From assembly GCF_001995985.1 (NCBI RefSeq), contig NZ_MUFC01000002.1, positions 255,119-319,118 on the forward strand: a stretch of DNA of 64,000 nt, read 5' to 3'. Position numbers and translations under genes: made by a program. Under the pieces are notes generated by a model that was given only the letters and a program-made list of their open reading frames with translations, made no database searches and was not told the origin of the DNA. How positions within the stretch are numbered: the first letter of the stretch is position 1; each line of letters begins with the position of its first letter. This document shows positions 46,287-57,300 of this stretch, piece after piece. The stretch comes from Salinivibrio sharmensis. Lineage in GTDB: Bacteria > Pseudomonadota > Gammaproteobacteria > Enterobacterales > Vibrionaceae.

Positions 46287-46739
46287 TTGACTCGCGAAAA
46301 CAAAGTTCTACACATCAACGAAATCAAAGAGCTGTTACCACACCGCTACCCTTTTTTGTTGATTGATCGCGTTATCGATTTTGAAGAAGGACAATACCTT
46401 CACGCGATTAAAAATATCACTGTCAATGAGCCTCAATTTACGGGTCACTTCCCGCAATTGCCTGTTTTCCCAGGCGTACTCATTTTAGAGGCGATGGCGC
46501 AAGCAACAGGCTTGTTGGCGTTTAAGACCTTCGGTAAGCCGAAAGACAACGAGCTATACTACTTTGCAAGCATTGATAATGCGAAGTTCCGCCGTCCGGT
46601 CTCCCCCGGTGACCAATTGGTCCTTGAGGTGGAATTTCTTAAAGAGCGTCGGGGTATTGCGGCCTTTAATGGGGTGGCAAAAGTGGACGGCGATGTCGTC
46701 TGCTCGGCGGAACTGAAGTGCGCAAGAAGAGAGATCTAA
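46287..46739 (+). CDS. fabZ: 3-Hydroxyacyl-ACP dehydratase FabZ
   Basis: Hot-dog-fold enzyme that dehydrates 3-hydroxyacyl-ACP in fatty-acid elongation. The catalytic His is in [14 protein letters not shown] and the Glu in [16 protein letters not shown] start at the TTG at 46287 because the protein is then 150 aa, the usual length; the ATG at 46251 would add 12 unlike residues and has no ribosome site. The start is not certain. Confidence 0.93.
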   Translation: MTRENKVLHINEIKELLPHRYPFLLIDRVIDFEEGQYLHAIKNITVNEPQFTGHFPQLPVFPGVLILEAMAQATGLLAFKTFGKPKDNELYYFASIDNAKFRRPVSPGDQLVLEVEFLKERRGIAAFNGVAKVDGDVVCSAELKCARREI

Positions 46740-46741
46740 TT

Positions 46742-47530
46742 GTGATCCACGAAACGGCTTACATTCACCCCACTGCGGTTGTCGAAGACGGCGTTGTATT
46801 GGGGGAGAACGTCAAAATTGGCGCGTTTTCTTATATTGGAGAAGGCGTGGAAATCGGTGCGGGTACTGAAGTGATGACACACGTTGTCATCAAAGGCCCT
46901 ACCCGTATCGGCGCAGATAACCGCATTTATCAGTTCGCTTCCATTGGTGAAGCGTGCCAAGACCTTAAATATGCGGGCGAACCGACCACCCTTGAAATCG
47001 GTGATCGTAACACTATTCGAGAAAGTGTCACCATGCACCGTGGTACCGTTCAAGATAAAGGCGCCACCAAGGTTGGCAGTGACAACCTGTTTATGATTAA
47101 TGCCCACGTCGCCCATGATTGTGTGGTCGGTAATCACTGTATTTTTGCCAACAATGCCACCCTAGCGGGCCACGTGCATGTTGATGATTATGCGATTGTC
47201 GGCGGGATGTCAGCTATTCACCAGTTCTGCGTCATTGGTAGTCACGCGATGCTCGGCGGGGGGTCAATAGTCGTACAAGATGTTCCGCCTTATGTGATGG
47301 CTCAGGGCAATCATTGCGCGCCATTTGGTATCAACGTGGAAGGACTCAAACGCCGTGGCTTTGAAAAGTCCTCCATCCGTGCGATTCGCTCGGTGTACAA
47401 AAACATGTATCGCTCAGGTAAGACACTGGAAGAAGTGAAAAAAGAGCTGGCCGATCAGGCGGAGAACGAACCGGCGTTAGCGCTGTTTATTGACTTTTTT
47501 GAGCGTTCGACGCGAGGCGTTATTCGTTAA
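46742..47530 (+). CDS. lpxA: UDP-N-acetylglucosamine O-acyltransferase
   Basis: 262 aa from the GTG at 46742 (same length as E. coli LpxA). First step of lipid A synthesis. Hexapeptide repeats form a beta-helix; the catalytic His is in [15 protein letters not shown], and the [20 protein letters not shown] block binds substrate. GAGAGA precedes the GTG. The in-frame upstream extension overlaps fabZ and is rejected. It overlaps lpxB by one base (TAATG). Confidence 0.97.
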   Translation: MIHETAYIHPTAVVEDGVVLGENVKIGAFSYIGEGVEIGAGTEVMTHVVIKGPTRIGADNRIYQFASIGEACQDLKYAGEPTTLEIGDRNTIRESVTMHRGTVQDKGATKVGSDNLFMINAHVAHDCVVGNHCIFANNATLAGHVHVDDYAIVGGMSAIHQFCVIGSHAMLGGGSIVVQDVPPYVMAQGNHCAPFGINVEGLKRRGFEKSSIRAIRSVYKNMYRSGKTLEEVKKELADQAENEPALALFIDFFERSTRGVIR

Positions 47531-48684
47531 TGTTACCCAGTGAACGCCCATTACGAGTTGGAATTGTCGCCGGGGAAATCTCCGGCGATGTTTTAGGTGA
47601 AGGCCTGATAAAGGCGATGCGTGTCCAACACCCCAATGTTGAGTTTGTCGGTATTGGCGGCCCTAGAATGATGGCTCAAGGCTGTCACAGCTTATTCGAT
47701 ATGGAAGAGCTGTCTGTCATGGGGCTAGTGGAAGTACTAGGACGGCTGCCACGTTTGCTGAAAGTAAAAACAGAGTTGGTTCAGCATTTTACCGCCAACC
47801 CGCCGGATGTCTTCATTGGTATCGATGCCCCGGATTTCAATCTACGTCTCGAAGCATCGTTAAAACAAGCAGGGATAAAAACCGTCCATTATGTTAGCCC
47901 ATCCGTGTGGGCATGGCGACAAAAGCGGATTTTTAAGATTGCTGCCGCGACAGATCTGGTTCTGGCTTTTTTGCCCTTCGAGAAAGCATTTTACGATAGG
48001 TTTAATGTGCCTTGTGCGTTTGTCGGCCATACCATGGCCGATAGCATTCCGATGCAGGTGGACAAACTCGCGGCGCAGCGTGCCCTTGGGTTAGATAGCC
48101 AAAAACGTTGGTTAGCGGTGCTGCCTGGCAGCCGTGGCAGTGAAATGTCGATGTTAGCCCCGCCGTTTATACAAGCGTGTCAGCAACTGGCGGCGCGGTA
48201 TCCAGACTTGGGGTTTGTGGTGGCGCTTGTTAACGAAACTCGGCGACAGCAATTTGAGCAGGCTTGGCAGGCCATTGCGCCTGAGCTTTCATTTACGCTG
48301 GTTGACGATACGGCGCGCCAAGTGATTAGCGCGGCTGACTCGGTATTACTTGCCTCGGGCACGGTCGCGTTGGAGTGTATGTTACTGAAGCGTCCGATGG
48401 TGGTAGGATACAAAGTTAAGCCTGTCACGGCATGGCTTGCTAAACGCTTGCTGAAAACCAAGTATGTCTCCTTACCCAACATTCTGGCTGACGCGCCTTT
48501 AGTGCCTGAATTGCTGCAAGAAGAGTGTCAACCAGAGGCGTTAGCCGATGCGGTTAGCGCCCAACTCGATAGTGATAACCAGGCTTTGTTGGCCACCTTT
48601 ACTGAGTTGCATCACACCATTCGCAAAGATGCGGATACATCTGCAGCCAATGCCGTACTTACGTTATTAGACAATCATGACTGA
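47530..48684 (+). CDS. lpxB: Lipid-A-disaccharide synthase
   Basis: 384 aa GT19 glycosyltransferase. It joins UDP-2,3-diacylglucosamine and lipid X on the inner membrane. The N-terminal block is [18 protein letters not shown], and [13 protein letters not shown] and the C-terminal [20 protein letters not shown] are family motifs. Its end overlaps rnhB by eight bases. Confidence 0.97.
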   Translation: MLPSERPLRVGIVAGEISGDVLGEGLIKAMRVQHPNVEFVGIGGPRMMAQGCHSLFDMEELSVMGLVEVLGRLPRLLKVKTELVQHFTANPPDVFIGIDAPDFNLRLEASLKQAGIKTVHYVSPSVWAWRQKRIFKIAAATDLVLAFLPFEKAFYDRFNVPCAFVGHTMADSIPMQVDKLAAQRALGLDSQKRWLAVLPGSRGSEMSMLAPPFIQACQQLAARYPDLGFVVALVNETRRQQFEQAWQAIAPELSFTLVDDTARQVISAADSVLLASGTVALECMLLKRPMVVGYKVKPVTAWLAKRLLKTKYVSLPNILADAPLVPELLQEECQPEALADAVSAQLDSDNQALLATFTELHHTIRKDADTSAANAVLTLLDNHD

Positions 48685-49276
48685 ACACCCTTTTGAATAC
48701 CCAGATGCAAAGCTCATTGCTGGTGTCGATGAAGTGGGCCGTGGGCCACTGGTTGGGGCCGTTGTTACAGCGGCAGTGATTCTCGATCCCGCGCAGCCTA
48801 TTGCTGGTTTGACGGATTCAAAAAAACTGAGCGAGAAAAAGCGTCTTGCTTTGTATGATGAAATCAAACAAAAAGCCTTGGCGTGGGCCGTCGGGCGCGC
48901 TGAACCCGAAGAGATTGATTCGCTCAACATCTTACATGCCACCATGTTGGCGATGCAGCGCGCAGTTGATGGCTTGTCGGTCACGCCGGATTATGCGTTA
49001 ATTGACGGTAACCGGGTACCGTCATTATCGATGCCTGCTGAGGCTGTCGTGAAAGGTGACTTGCGCGTCGCAGAAATCAGTGCCGCCTCAATCCTTGCTA
49101 AGGTAGACCGCGACCATGAAATGGCTATGTTGGACGCCGCTTACCCGAACTATGGGTTTGCGCAACACAAAGGCTATCCTACCAAGGTCCACATGGCAGC
49201 GTTGGCCGAGCATGGCGCATTACCTATGCACCGTAAAAGTTTTAAACCCGTTAAACGCGCACTGGGCATTGACTAG
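48677..49276 (+). CDS. rnhB: Ribonuclease HII
   Basis: 199 aa. It cuts RNA in RNA/DNA hybrids, including single ribonucleotides. The acidic site is visible in [16 protein letters not shown] (Asp-Glu) and [11 protein letters not shown]. The length equals the E. coli protein (198). It sits between lpxB and dnaE as in E. coli. Confidence 0.97.
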   Translation: MTEHPFEYPDAKLIAGVDEVGRGPLVGAVVTAAVILDPAQPIAGLTDSKKLSEKKRLALYDEIKQKALAWAVGRAEPEEIDSLNILHATMLAMQRAVDGLSVTPDYALIDGNRVPSLSMPAEAVVKGDLRVAEISAASILAKVDRDHEMAMLDAAYPNYGFAQHKGYPTKVHMAALAEHGALPMHRKSFKPVKRALGID

Positions 49277-49318
49277 TCGTGTGATCCCAGCCCTTATTAC
49301 CGTTAAGTAACGAGCCGT

Positions 49319-52300
49319 ATGTCTGAGCCACGTTTTGTCCATTTACGTATTCACAGTGACTTTTCCATGGTTGATGGTTTGTCCAAGGTGCCGCCACTGG
49401 TAAAAAAAGTGGCGGAAATGGGCATGCCTGCCATGGCGCTGACTGACTTTAGCAACCTGTGTGGGTTGGTTAAGTTCTACAACACCGCAAACAATGTCGG
49501 CGTGAAGCCGATAATCGGCGCTGATTTCTTGGTGCAATCGGAGGCGTTTGGCGAGGAGCTTTGTCAGCTGACCTTATTAGCAGCCGACAAAACGGGTTAC
49601 AAGAACCTGACCTTGCTGATCTCCAAGGCCTACTTACGTGGGCATGTTCAGCATCGTCCAGTCATCGATCAGCAGTGGCTGATGGAGCATGCACAAGGGT
49701 TGATTGTGTTATCCGGCGGCTGCCGTGGTGATTTGGGGAAAGCCTTGCTTAAAGGCAATCAAGCACTGGCAAAAGAATGTGCTCACTTTTACCAAACCTA
49801 CTTCCCGGATGCGTATTACATGGAGCTGGTGCGTACCGGGCGCCAGGATGAAGAAGTCTATCTTCACTTTGCGGTTGATTTCGCTGCCGATCACGACTTA
49901 CCCGTGGTAGCGACCAATGAAGTGTGCTTCATTTCATCGGAGGAGTTTGATGCGCATGAGATCCGGGTTGCGATTCACGATGGCTTCACTCTCGATGATC
50001 CTCGCCGTCCTAAAAAATACAGCGCTGAACAATATTTGCGTACCGAGCAAGAAATGTGTGAGCTCTTCGCGGATATTCCCGAGGCATTGACCAATAGCGT
50101 CGAGATAGCCAAGCGTTGTAACGTTCCGGTGCGATTGGATGAGTACTTTTTGCCTAACTTCCCCACAGAGGGAATGGAAATTGATCAATATTTGGTCAAG
50201 CGATCACAAGAAGGCTTGGAAGAGCGTCTTGCCTTTCTCTTTCCTGACGAAGCAGAAAGAGCGCGCCGACGCCCCGACTATGATGCACGACTAGAGCGCG
50301 AGCTTGGGGTCATCAACCAAATGGGGTTTCCTGGCTACTTTTTGATCGTGATGGAGTTTATCCAGTGGTCAAAAGACAATGATATCCCTGTTGGCCCAGG
50401 GCGGGGCTCAGGGGCCGGCTCTTTGGTGGCTTATGCGCTAAAAATTACCGACCTCGATCCACTCCAGTTTGATCTCCTCTTCGAGCGCTTTTTGAACCCC
50501 GAACGTGTCTCCATGCCCGACTTCGACGTCGACTTTTGCATGGATAAACGTGATCTGGTGATCGATCACGTGGCTGAAATGTATGGGCGTGATGCGGTAT
50601 CGCAGATCATTACCTTCGGAACCATGGCCGCGAAAGCCGTGATCCGTGATGTGGGGCGCGTGTTAGGGCACCCATATGGCTTTGTGGACCGGATTTCAAA
50701 GCTGGTGCCGCCAGACCCAGGAATGACCCTCGAGAAAGCCTTTGACGCCGAGCCCCAGTTGGTCGAGGTGTACAACAGCGATGAAGAAGTCAAAGCGCTG
50801 ATTGATATGGCGCGGATGCTAGAAGGGGTTACTCGAAATGCGGGTAAGCACGCGGGCGGGGTGGTGATATCACCCACCACGATTACCGATTTTTCCCCCC
50901 TTTATTGCGACAGTGAAGGGCATCATCCGGTGACCCAGTTCGATAAAAATGATGTGGAAACGGCCGGCTTGGTGAAGTTTGACTTCTTAGGGCTGCGCAC
51001 CTTGACCATTATCGACTGGGCGTTGGGGATGATTAACCCACGTTTGCAGCGTCAGGGGAAGGATCCTATCGATATCACCGCGATCCCGATGGCCGATCAA
51101 CCCTCATTTGAAATGCTACGTAGGGCAGAAACAACGGCCGTCTTCCAGCTGGAATCGCGGGGGATGAAAGAGCTGATTAAGCGGCTTCAGCCTGACTGTT
51201 TTGAAGATATGATCGCATTGGTGGCCTTGTTCCGTCCTGGCCCGTTGCAATCGGGGATGGTGGATAACTTTATCGACCGTAAGCATGGCCGTGAAACCGT
51301 GTCTTACCCGGATGAAAAGTGGCAACACGAGTCGTTGAAAGAAACGCTTGAGCCCACCTATGGCATCATTCTCTATCAAGAGCAGGTGATGCAAATTGCT
51401 CAGACACTCGCAGGCTATACCTTGGGCGGGGCAGACTTGCTGCGTCGTGCCATGGGTAAGAAAAAACCAGAAGAAATGGCCAAGCAGCGAGACATTTTTG
51501 AAAAAGGGGCGATTGCCAACGGCATTGATGGCGAGCTGGCAATGCGGATCTTTGACTTGGTGGAAAAATTTGCCGGCTATGGTTTCAACAAGTCGCACTC
51601 CGCTGCTTACGCACTGGTCTCATACCAAACATTGTGGTTAAAAGCCCATTATCCCGCTGAATTCATGGCGGCGGTGATGACCGCAGACATGGATAACACC
51701 GATAAAGTCGTGGGGCTGGTGGAAGAGTGTCGGCGCATGAAACTGACCGTTTTGCCGCCGGATGTGAATGCCGGATTGCACCATTTCACCGTTAATGAGA
51801 AAGGTGAAATTGTTTACGGCATTGGCGCGATAAAAGGCGTCGGCGAAGGCCCTATCGATACAATTGTTGCTGCGCGTGAGCAAGACGGTTATTTCCGAGA
51901 CTTGTTTGATTTTTGTGCTCGCATTGATACCAAAAAAGTCAATAAACGTGTGATTGAACGCCTAATTCGTGCCGGTGCCATGGATAAGTTGGGGCCTCAC
52001 CGTGCCGCGATGATGGCCTCGGTTGATGAGGCTATCCGTGCTGCGAGCCAACATCATCAAGCGGAAGCCTACGGGCAAACCGATATGTTTGGGGTGTTGA
52101 CTGATGCCCCCGAAGAAGTAGAGCATGCCTATGCGCATGCTGACCCATGGCCAGATAAAGTGTGGCTAGAAGGGGAGCGAGAAACGCTGGGCTTGTATTT
52201 GACCGGCCATCCGGTCAACAGCTATCGCAAAGAGTTAAAAAATTACATCACGTGGCGGCTAGAAGATGCCCATGCAACGAAGCGTGATGTGGTCTCGACG

Positions 52301-52798
52301 GTAGCAGGGTTGGTGATTGCCGCGCGGGTGATGACCACCAAACGGGGCTCGCGTTTAGGGATCTTAACCCTCGATGATCGCTCGGGGCGCATGGAAGTGA
52401 TGCTTTTTTCTGATGTACTCGACAAATATCTCGACTTGGTGGAGAAAGATCGGATTTTAGTGGTCTCAGGACAGGTCAGCTTTGATGACTTCAACGGGGG
52501 GCTTAAAATGACCGCCCGTGAAGTGATGGACATCAGTCAGGCGCGGGAAAAATATGCGCGTTGTTTAGGGATTTCGATGACCTCGGATCAGGTCGATGCG
52601 CCCTTTTTTGAACGATTTCATGATGCACTGGCACCCTACCGCTCCGGTACAGTACCTGTGAATCTTTACTATCAGCGCGACGATGCGCGCGCGCGGTTAC
52701 GTTTAGGCGCAGAGTGGCGCGTAACGCCAACCGATGAATTAATCGACACCTTGAAAGGCTTGCTCGGCAACGAACAGGTCGAATTAGAGTTTAACTAA
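49319..52798 (+). CDS. dnaE: DNA polymerase III alpha subunit
   Basis: 1159 aa replicative polymerase of the C family (E. coli 1160). N-terminal PHP domain ([20 protein letters not shown]), then the palm with the catalytic Asp pair in [15 protein letters not shown] (about 398-412) and [16 protein letters not shown], then the fingers, beta-binding and OB-fold domains ([20 protein letters not shown], about 995-1014). It starts ATGTCTGAG, 42 bases after rnhB. Confidence 0.98.
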   Translation: MSEPRFVHLRIHSDFSMVDGLSKVPPLVKKVAEMGMPAMALTDFSNLCGLVKFYNTANNVGVKPIIGADFLVQSEAFGEELCQLTLLAADKTGYKNLTLLISKAYLRGHVQHRPVIDQQWLMEHAQGLIVLSGGCRGDLGKALLKGNQALAKECAHFYQTYFPDAYYMELVRTGRQDEEVYLHFAVDFAADHDLPVVATNEVCFISSEEFDAHEIRVAIHDGFTLDDPRRPKKYSAEQYLRTEQEMCELFADIPEALTNSVEIAKRCNVPVRLDEYFLPNFPTEGMEIDQYLVKRSQEGLEERLAFLFPDEAERARRRPDYDARLERELGVINQMGFPGYFLIVMEFIQWSKDNDIPVGPGRGSGAGSLVAYALKITDLDPLQFDLLFERFLNPERVSMPDFDVDFCMDKRDLVIDHVAEMYGRDAVSQIITFGTMAAKAVIRDVGRVLGHPYGFVDRISKLVPPDPGMTLEKAFDAEPQLVEVYNSDEEVKALIDMARMLEGVTRNAGKHAGGVVISPTTITDFSPLYCDSEGHHPVTQFDKNDVETAGLVKFDFLGLRTLTIIDWALGMINPRLQRQGKDPIDITAIPMADQPSFEMLRRAETTAVFQLESRGMKELIKRLQPDCFEDMIALVALFRPGPLQSGMVDNFIDRKHGRETVSYPDEKWQHESLKETLEPTYGIILYQEQVMQIAQTLAGYTLGGADLLRRAMGKKKPEEMAKQRDIFEKGAIANGIDGELAMRIFDLVEKFAGYGFNKSHSAAYALVSYQTLWLKAHYPAEFMAAVMTADMDNTDKVVGLVEECRRMKLTVLPPDVNAGLHHFTVNEKGEIVYGIGAIKGVGEGPIDTIVAAREQDGYFRDLFDFCARIDTKKVNKRVIERLIRAGAMDKLGPHRAAMMASVDEAIRAASQHHQAEAYGQTDMFGVLTDAPEEVEHAYAHADPWPDKVWLEGERETLGLYLTGHPVNSYRKELKNYITWRLEDAHATKRDVVSTVAGLVIAARVMTTKRGSRLGILTLDDRSGRMEVMLFSDVLDKYLDLVEKDRILVVSGQVSFDDFNGGLKMTAREVMDISQAREKYARCLGISMTSDQVDAPFFERFHDALAPYRSGTVPVNLYYQRDDARARLRLGAEWRVTPTDELIDTLKGLLGNEQVELEFN

Positions 52799-52853
52799 GC
52801 CAGGCTGGTGACGTGTCGCGTACACTGGCGGTGACCAATAGGATTCTCTTGGT

Positions 52854-53813
52854 ATGAGTCTTAATTTTTTAGAGTTTGAACAACCTATCGCAGAACTAGA
52901 AGCCAAAATTGAGGCCCTTCGCGCTGTTTCCAAGCGGGGTGGAGAAGACGCGGTTAACTTAGATAAAGAAATTGAGCAACTGGAAACAAAAAGCCTAGAG
53001 CTGACGCGAAAAATCTTTGGCGATTTAGGCGCGTGGCAGGTGGCACAACTTGCGCGTCATCCTCAACGCCCTTATACCTACGATTATCTGGATCGTATTT
53101 TCCATGAATTTGATGAGTTAGCCGGTGATCGAGCTTATGCTGATGACAAAGCCTTAATTGGCGGTATTGCACGCCTGGAAGGGCGTCCGGTGATGGTAAT
53201 TGGTCATCAAAAAGGGCGAGATACCAATGAAAAGGTCAAGCGCAACTTTGGCATGCCCAAGCCTGAGGGCTATCGCAAAGCGTTGCGTCTGATGAAGATG
53301 GCCGAGCGTTTTAACATGCCGGTGATTACCTTTATCGATACCGCAGGTGCATACCCTGGCGTGGGGGCCGAGGAACGAGGTCAGTCGGAAGCGATTGCCC
53401 GCAACCTCAAAGAAATGGCAGGCCTGACAGTCCCTGTGATTTGTAATGTGGTCGGCGAGGGCGGCTCAGGTGGCGCGCTGGCGATTGGCGTGGGTGATTA
53501 TGTCAATATGCTGCAGTACTCCACCTACTCGGTGATCTCCCCCGAAGGCTGTGCGTCTATTTTGTGGCGTGATGCTGCGAAAGCGCCGCAAGCGGCTGAT
53601 GCAATGGGAATTACCGCGCCACGTCTAAAAGAACTTGGCTTGATTGATAGTGTGATCACTGAGCCTCTGGGGGGCGCACACCGCGACATTAACGCGATGG
53701 CTGATAGCATTAAGCAAACACTGCTTACTCAGCTAAGTGATTTAGACAGTCTCGATACCGAAAGCTTACGGGATCGCCGTTATCAGCGCTTGCTCAACTA
53801 CGGTTACTGCTAA
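52854..53813 (+). CDS. accA: Acetyl-CoA carboxylase carboxyltransferase subunit alpha
   Basis: 319 aa, equal to E. coli. With AccD it transfers CO2 from biotin to acetyl-CoA to give malonyl-CoA. Conserved blocks are [60 protein letters not shown] and [15 protein letters not shown]. It follows dnaE as in E. coli and ends at a strong terminator. Confidence 0.98.
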   Translation: MSLNFLEFEQPIAELEAKIEALRAVSKRGGEDAVNLDKEIEQLETKSLELTRKIFGDLGAWQVAQLARHPQRPYTYDYLDRIFHEFDELAGDRAYADDKALIGGIARLEGRPVMVIGHQKGRDTNEKVKRNFGMPKPEGYRKALRLMKMAERFNMPVITFIDTAGAYPGVGAEERGQSEAIARNLKEMAGLTVPVICNVVGEGGSGGALAIGVGDYVNMLQYSTYSVISPEGCASILWRDAAKAPQAADAMGITAPRLKELGLIDSVITEPLGGAHRDINAMADSIKQTLLTQLSDLDSLDTESLRDRRYQRLLNYGYC

Positions 53814-53835
53814 TCGCGATGGAATGAACTGCGAT

Positions 53836-53860
53836 AAAGGGCCTCCGGGCCCTTTTCTTT
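53836..53860 (+). terminator. Intrinsic terminator after accA
   Basis: AAAGGGCC - TCCG - GGCCCTTT followed by TTTTCTTT-type sequence. It closes the long dxr-to-accA block. Confidence 0.88.
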
Positions 53861-53902
53861 TACGTAAAGGGCGGCAACAATAATGCATTATTTTGACGAT
53901 GA

Positions 53903-55219
53903 ATGGTTATGCTTTATCACCAGCTCACTGGCACATTAGCCCCGCTAACGGCAACACCGCGACAGATTATATTGGCGTTCAGTGGCGGATTAGACTCTCG
54001 TGTGTTGCTTGAATTACTGACACAGTATCGTGATCAGAACCCCCAACATGATTACCTTGTGGTTCATATTCATCACGGTTTGCATCCCGATGCGGATAAG
54101 TGGGCCGAACAGTGCCAACTATGGGCGGATAGCGCCGGATTTCGCTGTTGTGTAGAAAGGGTGAGCTTGGATACATCGCTCAGTGTGGAACATGCGGCAA
54201 GACAAGCAAGGTATCAGGCGATCGCGCACCTGCTTGAGCCCAATGGACTGGTGTTAACCGCCCAGCACAGTGATGATCAGGTTGAAACCTTTTTCCTCGC
54301 GCTGAAACGCGGCAGTGGTATGGAAGGGTTAGCTGGGATGCCAGCCGTGCGACCTTTGGGTCAAGGCTATCTGGTGCGCCCTTTATTGACGCAATCACGG
54401 GCAAGCCTTGAGGTATATGCGCACCAACACCAACTCGATTGGGTGGACGACCCGAGTAATCAAGACACGCGCTTTGATCGCAATTTTTTACGCCACCAAT
54501 GGTTACCGCAAGCGGATGCTCGTTGGCCAGGGTTTCGTAAAGCTGTTGAGCGCACTCAGCGCTTGTGTGGCGAACAAGCAGCCTTGCTGGCACGCTTGAT
54601 AGAGCCAATGGTGACACAAGCGGAGACCGATGCGGGCAGTTTACCTATTACAGCGCTACCACAAGACGATGCCGCCCTCACACAAGCAATGCTGCGCCAC
54701 TGGCTCAAGCGCTATGATATTATCTTGTCGCAAGCCCAGTTACACACCTTGATAGATGATGTGATTGACGCCCAACCCGATGCAAATCCAAGCTTGACCG
54801 TGGGCACGGTGAGCATTCGCCGTTTCCAGCAACAACTTTATATCGTGAAGCCTTATGCAGATTTATCCCAATGGCAGGGCACATTGACGTCAGAATCGCC
54901 GTTAGCGCTGCCAGATGGACTGGGTACGTTATACTTAGTGCCTTATTCGTCGACAGAGAAAGGGCTCGCGCTGGGAGATCTCGCGTCGCGGACACTGCAT
55001 GTACACTTTAACCCCCGTGGTTTATCGATTCATCCTGCTGGCCGACAAGGGCGTCGAAAGCTAAAAAAACTCTACCAAGAAGCCGGGATCCCCAGCTGGT
55101 TACGTCGACGCCAACCGATTATTTGCGATGGCGAGACAGTGGTGGCCATTGCCGATAGGTATGTTAGCCAGACAGCGAGTGGTAAACATTGGCGCCTTGT
55201 TTGGCAGCATGAGTCTTAA
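53903..55219 (+). CDS. tilS: tRNA(Ile)-lysidine synthase
   Basis: 438 aa PP-loop ATPase that converts C34 of tRNA(Ile2) to lysidine, so that AUA is read as Ile. The PP loop is ILAFSGGLDSRVLLELL near residue 25, VVHIHHGLHPDADKWAEQC follows, and the C-terminal domain carries GRQGRRKLKKLYQEAGIPSW. The start is at 53903 or 53909; no clear ribosome site decides. Confidence 0.96.
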   Translation: MVMLYHQLTGTLAPLTATPRQIILAFSGGLDSRVLLELLTQYRDQNPQHDYLVVHIHHGLHPDADKWAEQCQLWADSAGFRCCVERVSLDTSLSVEHAARQARYQAIAHLLEPNGLVLTAQHSDDQVETFFLALKRGSGMEGLAGMPAVRPLGQGYLVRPLLTQSRASLEVYAHQHQLDWVDDPSNQDTRFDRNFLRHQWLPQADARWPGFRKAVERTQRLCGEQAALLARLIEPMVTQAETDAGSLPITALPQDDAALTQAMLRHWLKRYDIILSQAQLHTLIDDVIDAQPDANPSLTVGTVSIRRFQQQLYIVKPYADLSQWQGTLTSESPLALPDGLGTLYLVPYSSTEKGLALGDLASRTLHVHFNPRGLSIHPAGRQGRRKLKKLYQEAGIPSWLRRRQPIICDGETVVAIADRYVSQTASGKHWRLVWQHES

Positions 55220-55413
55220 TCTCCCTATCACCTGCGCAATTCGTTCACTCAACATCGCTCGGTCATAAGGTGTTAGAGCAAACCTCGGACTAACTGGGTG
55301 AGAGTAGAACACTGAACTGGTGATGATTAATTGAGCAGTTAGGCTATCTTGTCTTGCTTAATCGTGACGAATTACTTAATGTACTAGTCTAATGATACAT
55401 GAGGTAAGCAGTA

Positions 55414-56763
55414 ATGGCATCAAGTCGCGAATTATTCGGTACTAGAATTGGCTTTGTTCTTGCTGCAGCAGGTGCTGCAGTGGGGCTGGGTAATATTTGG
55501 GGATTTCCCACTCAAGCGGCCAGTAATGGCGGAGGTGCCTTTTTACTCGTCTACTTGTTAATGATTTTGCTGGTGGCATTTCCCATGCTGGTGGTGGAAA
55601 TGGCAATTGGCCGTCATGGGCGTGCGAACCCGCTGGATAGCATGCGCGCGCTCAGTGATAACCCGCTGATGAAGCGCTTAGGAAGCGGTGTGGGCTTAGT
55701 AGGGTTAGCCGTTCCTTGTATGGTGCTGGCGTTTTATAGCATTGTTGGGGGCTGGTTAGTGTCTTTTCTCCTTGCGGCGGTTGCAGAGATCTTGCACTTT
55801 ACCGACGTGGCAGCTTGGTTAAAAGGCTTCTCGGCTTCACGTAACTTGTTTGGCGCTATCCTCTTTTATGTGTTGACTATCTTTATCGTGCAAGCAGGTG
55901 TAAAACAGGGTATTGAGCGTTGGTCAACCCGTTTGATGCCAGCGTTATTCGTGCTGTTTGCCGCGATGTTTCTCTACATCATGACACTCCCTGGCGCGAC
56001 AGAGGGCTTAAAGCACTACCTTATTCCTGACTTTTCCAAGATCATGGACAGAGATCTGCTCCTGGCAGCGATGGGGCAAGGCTTTTTCTCGCTAACCATT
56101 GGCGGGTGCTCTATGTTGATTTATGGCTCTTATCTGAGCCAGAAAGAAAACTTACCGAAGATGGCACTGAGCGTGACCTTGGTCGATACAGCGGTGGCAG
56201 TCATTGCGGGTCTAGTGGTTCTGCCTGCGATGTTCGTGGCGATGAATCAGGGCGTCGAAATCTATGCTCAAGATGGTAGCTTGCTGAGTGCCGATACCTT
56301 AGTCTTCACTGTGTTACCGTTGCTATTTGAAAGCTTGGGCGCTGCAGGGCCTTACGTGTCTTTGGTCTTTTTCTTGTTGATGACCATTGCAGCGCTGACC
56401 TCTTCTATCTCGATGCTCGAGTGTCCGGTCGCGCTCGCCAGTGAACGGCTAGGCTCAAGCCGTAAAATCACCAGTTGGGTGCTAGGTGGTCTGATTGCCG
56501 CGTTCAGTGCGGTGATTGTCTTTCATTTCGGTACCTTGTTTGGCTTGGTAGCGAAAGTGGCGACGCAGTACTTTCAGCCTTTTGCAGCGCTATTATTCTG
56601 CTTGTTTGGTGGATGGATTTGGTCGCGTGACCGTAAACTGTCGGCCTTGCGTGAGGGGTATGCAGAGATTGAACAGAGCCTGTTTTGGAAAATATGGCCA
56701 GTCTACGTCAAGTTTGTGTGTCCTATTTTAGTGGCGACCGTCCTTTGGGTGTCACTGGGCTAA
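55414..56763 (+). CDS. Sodium-dependent transporter of the NSS family
   Basis: 449 aa membrane protein with about 11 helices of the neurotransmitter:sodium symporter (LeuT-like) fold. The first helix carries GAAVGLGNIWGFPTQAASNG, where the unwound helix binds substrate and Na+. Likely substrates are amino acids or other small organic solutes, but the exact one is unknown. GAGG lies eight bases before the ATG. It is inserted between tilS and the yaeP-like gene relative to E. coli. It ends at a bidirectional terminator. Confidence 0.92.
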   Translation: MASSRELFGTRIGFVLAAAGAAVGLGNIWGFPTQAASNGGGAFLLVYLLMILLVAFPMLVVEMAIGRHGRANPLDSMRALSDNPLMKRLGSGVGLVGLAVPCMVLAFYSIVGGWLVSFLLAAVAEILHFTDVAAWLKGFSASRNLFGAILFYVLTIFIVQAGVKQGIERWSTRLMPALFVLFAAMFLYIMTLPGATEGLKHYLIPDFSKIMDRDLLLAAMGQGFFSLTIGGCSMLIYGSYLSQKENLPKMALSVTLVDTAVAVIAGLVVLPAMFVAMNQGVEIYAQDGSLLSADTLVFTVLPLLFESLGAAGPYVSLVFFLLMTIAALTSSISMLECPVALASERLGSSRKITSWVLGGLIAAFSAVIVFHFGTLFGLVAKVATQYFQPFAALLFCLFGGWIWSRDRKLSALREGYAEIEQSLFWKIWPVYVKFVCPILVATVLWVSLG

Positions 56764-56794
56764 CAAAGGTCGTCGAGAAAGCGACCAATGACGT

Positions 56795-56821
56795 AAAAGC
56801 GGACGCAATGTCCGCTTTTTT
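56795..56821 (+). terminator. Bidirectional terminator after the NSS transporter
   Basis: AAAAGCGGAC - GCAAT - GTCCGCTTTT followed by T; the preceding A run makes it usable on both strands, between converging genes. Confidence 0.88.
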
Positions 56822-56844
56822 CGTTGTGCTATGTCGGCGTTGGT

Positions 56845-57033
56845 TTAACGAAATTGTTTGGCATCCGCAAAATAGGTGAAGCCTGCTTTCTCAAGCCGCG
56901 CGCACAAGGCGGTTTTATCGATATCGTAATAACGCACGAGATCGTCCAAGCCGTCAAATTCATCACGCAGCTTCATGTTGACAATGCTCATTAGCATCAC
57001 AGGATCCATGGTGGCGTAATTATTCAAATCCAT
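56845..57033 (-). CDS. DUF4250 family protein
   Basis: 62 aa small protein. It begins MDLNNYATMDPVMLMSIVNM and has KLRDEFDGLDDLVRYYDID, the family pattern. I start at the ATG at 57033, which has GAGGA five bases upstream. It starts one base after the yaeP-like stop on the same strand, so the two are co-translated. Function is unknown. Confidence 0.86.
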   Translation of the reverse strand: MDLNNYATMDPVMLMSIVNMKLRDEFDGLDDLVRYYDIDKTALCARLEKAGFTYFADAKQFR

Positions 57034-57034
57034 C

Positions 57035-57238
57035 TTAGTCCTCGTGATCACTGATTAATAAGTTGGCGGCGGCAAACGCGGCTTGCTCTCGGCGCGCTTG
57101 TGGAATGTCGGTGTCTTGTGCTATTTCGTTGAGGGTTTTTAACGCGCAATGGATCGCGGCAGGCACATACCCTTGTTCGCCACTGCCAATTTCCGCATAG
57201 CGTTGGCGAATTAAGTCACAGCAGTCTGCTATTTTCAT
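57035..57238 (-). CDS. yaeP: YaeP family protein
   Basis: 67 aa. The core [20 protein letters not shown] followed by [12 protein letters not shown] matches E. coli YaeP (66 aa). The role is unknown. In E. coli it lies with rof near tilS, so the location is conserved. GGAG lies eight bases upstream of the ATG. It is followed directly by the DUF4250 gene. Confidence 0.9.
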   Translation of the reverse strand: MKIADCCDLIRQRYAEIGSGEQGYVPAAIHCALKTLNEIAQDTDIPQARREQAAFAAANLLISDHED

Positions 57239-57300
57239 GGTGTTCTCCTCAAGTAATGATGAGGATCACTATACCCAATCTTGTTGGGGAGAGGAAAGCG

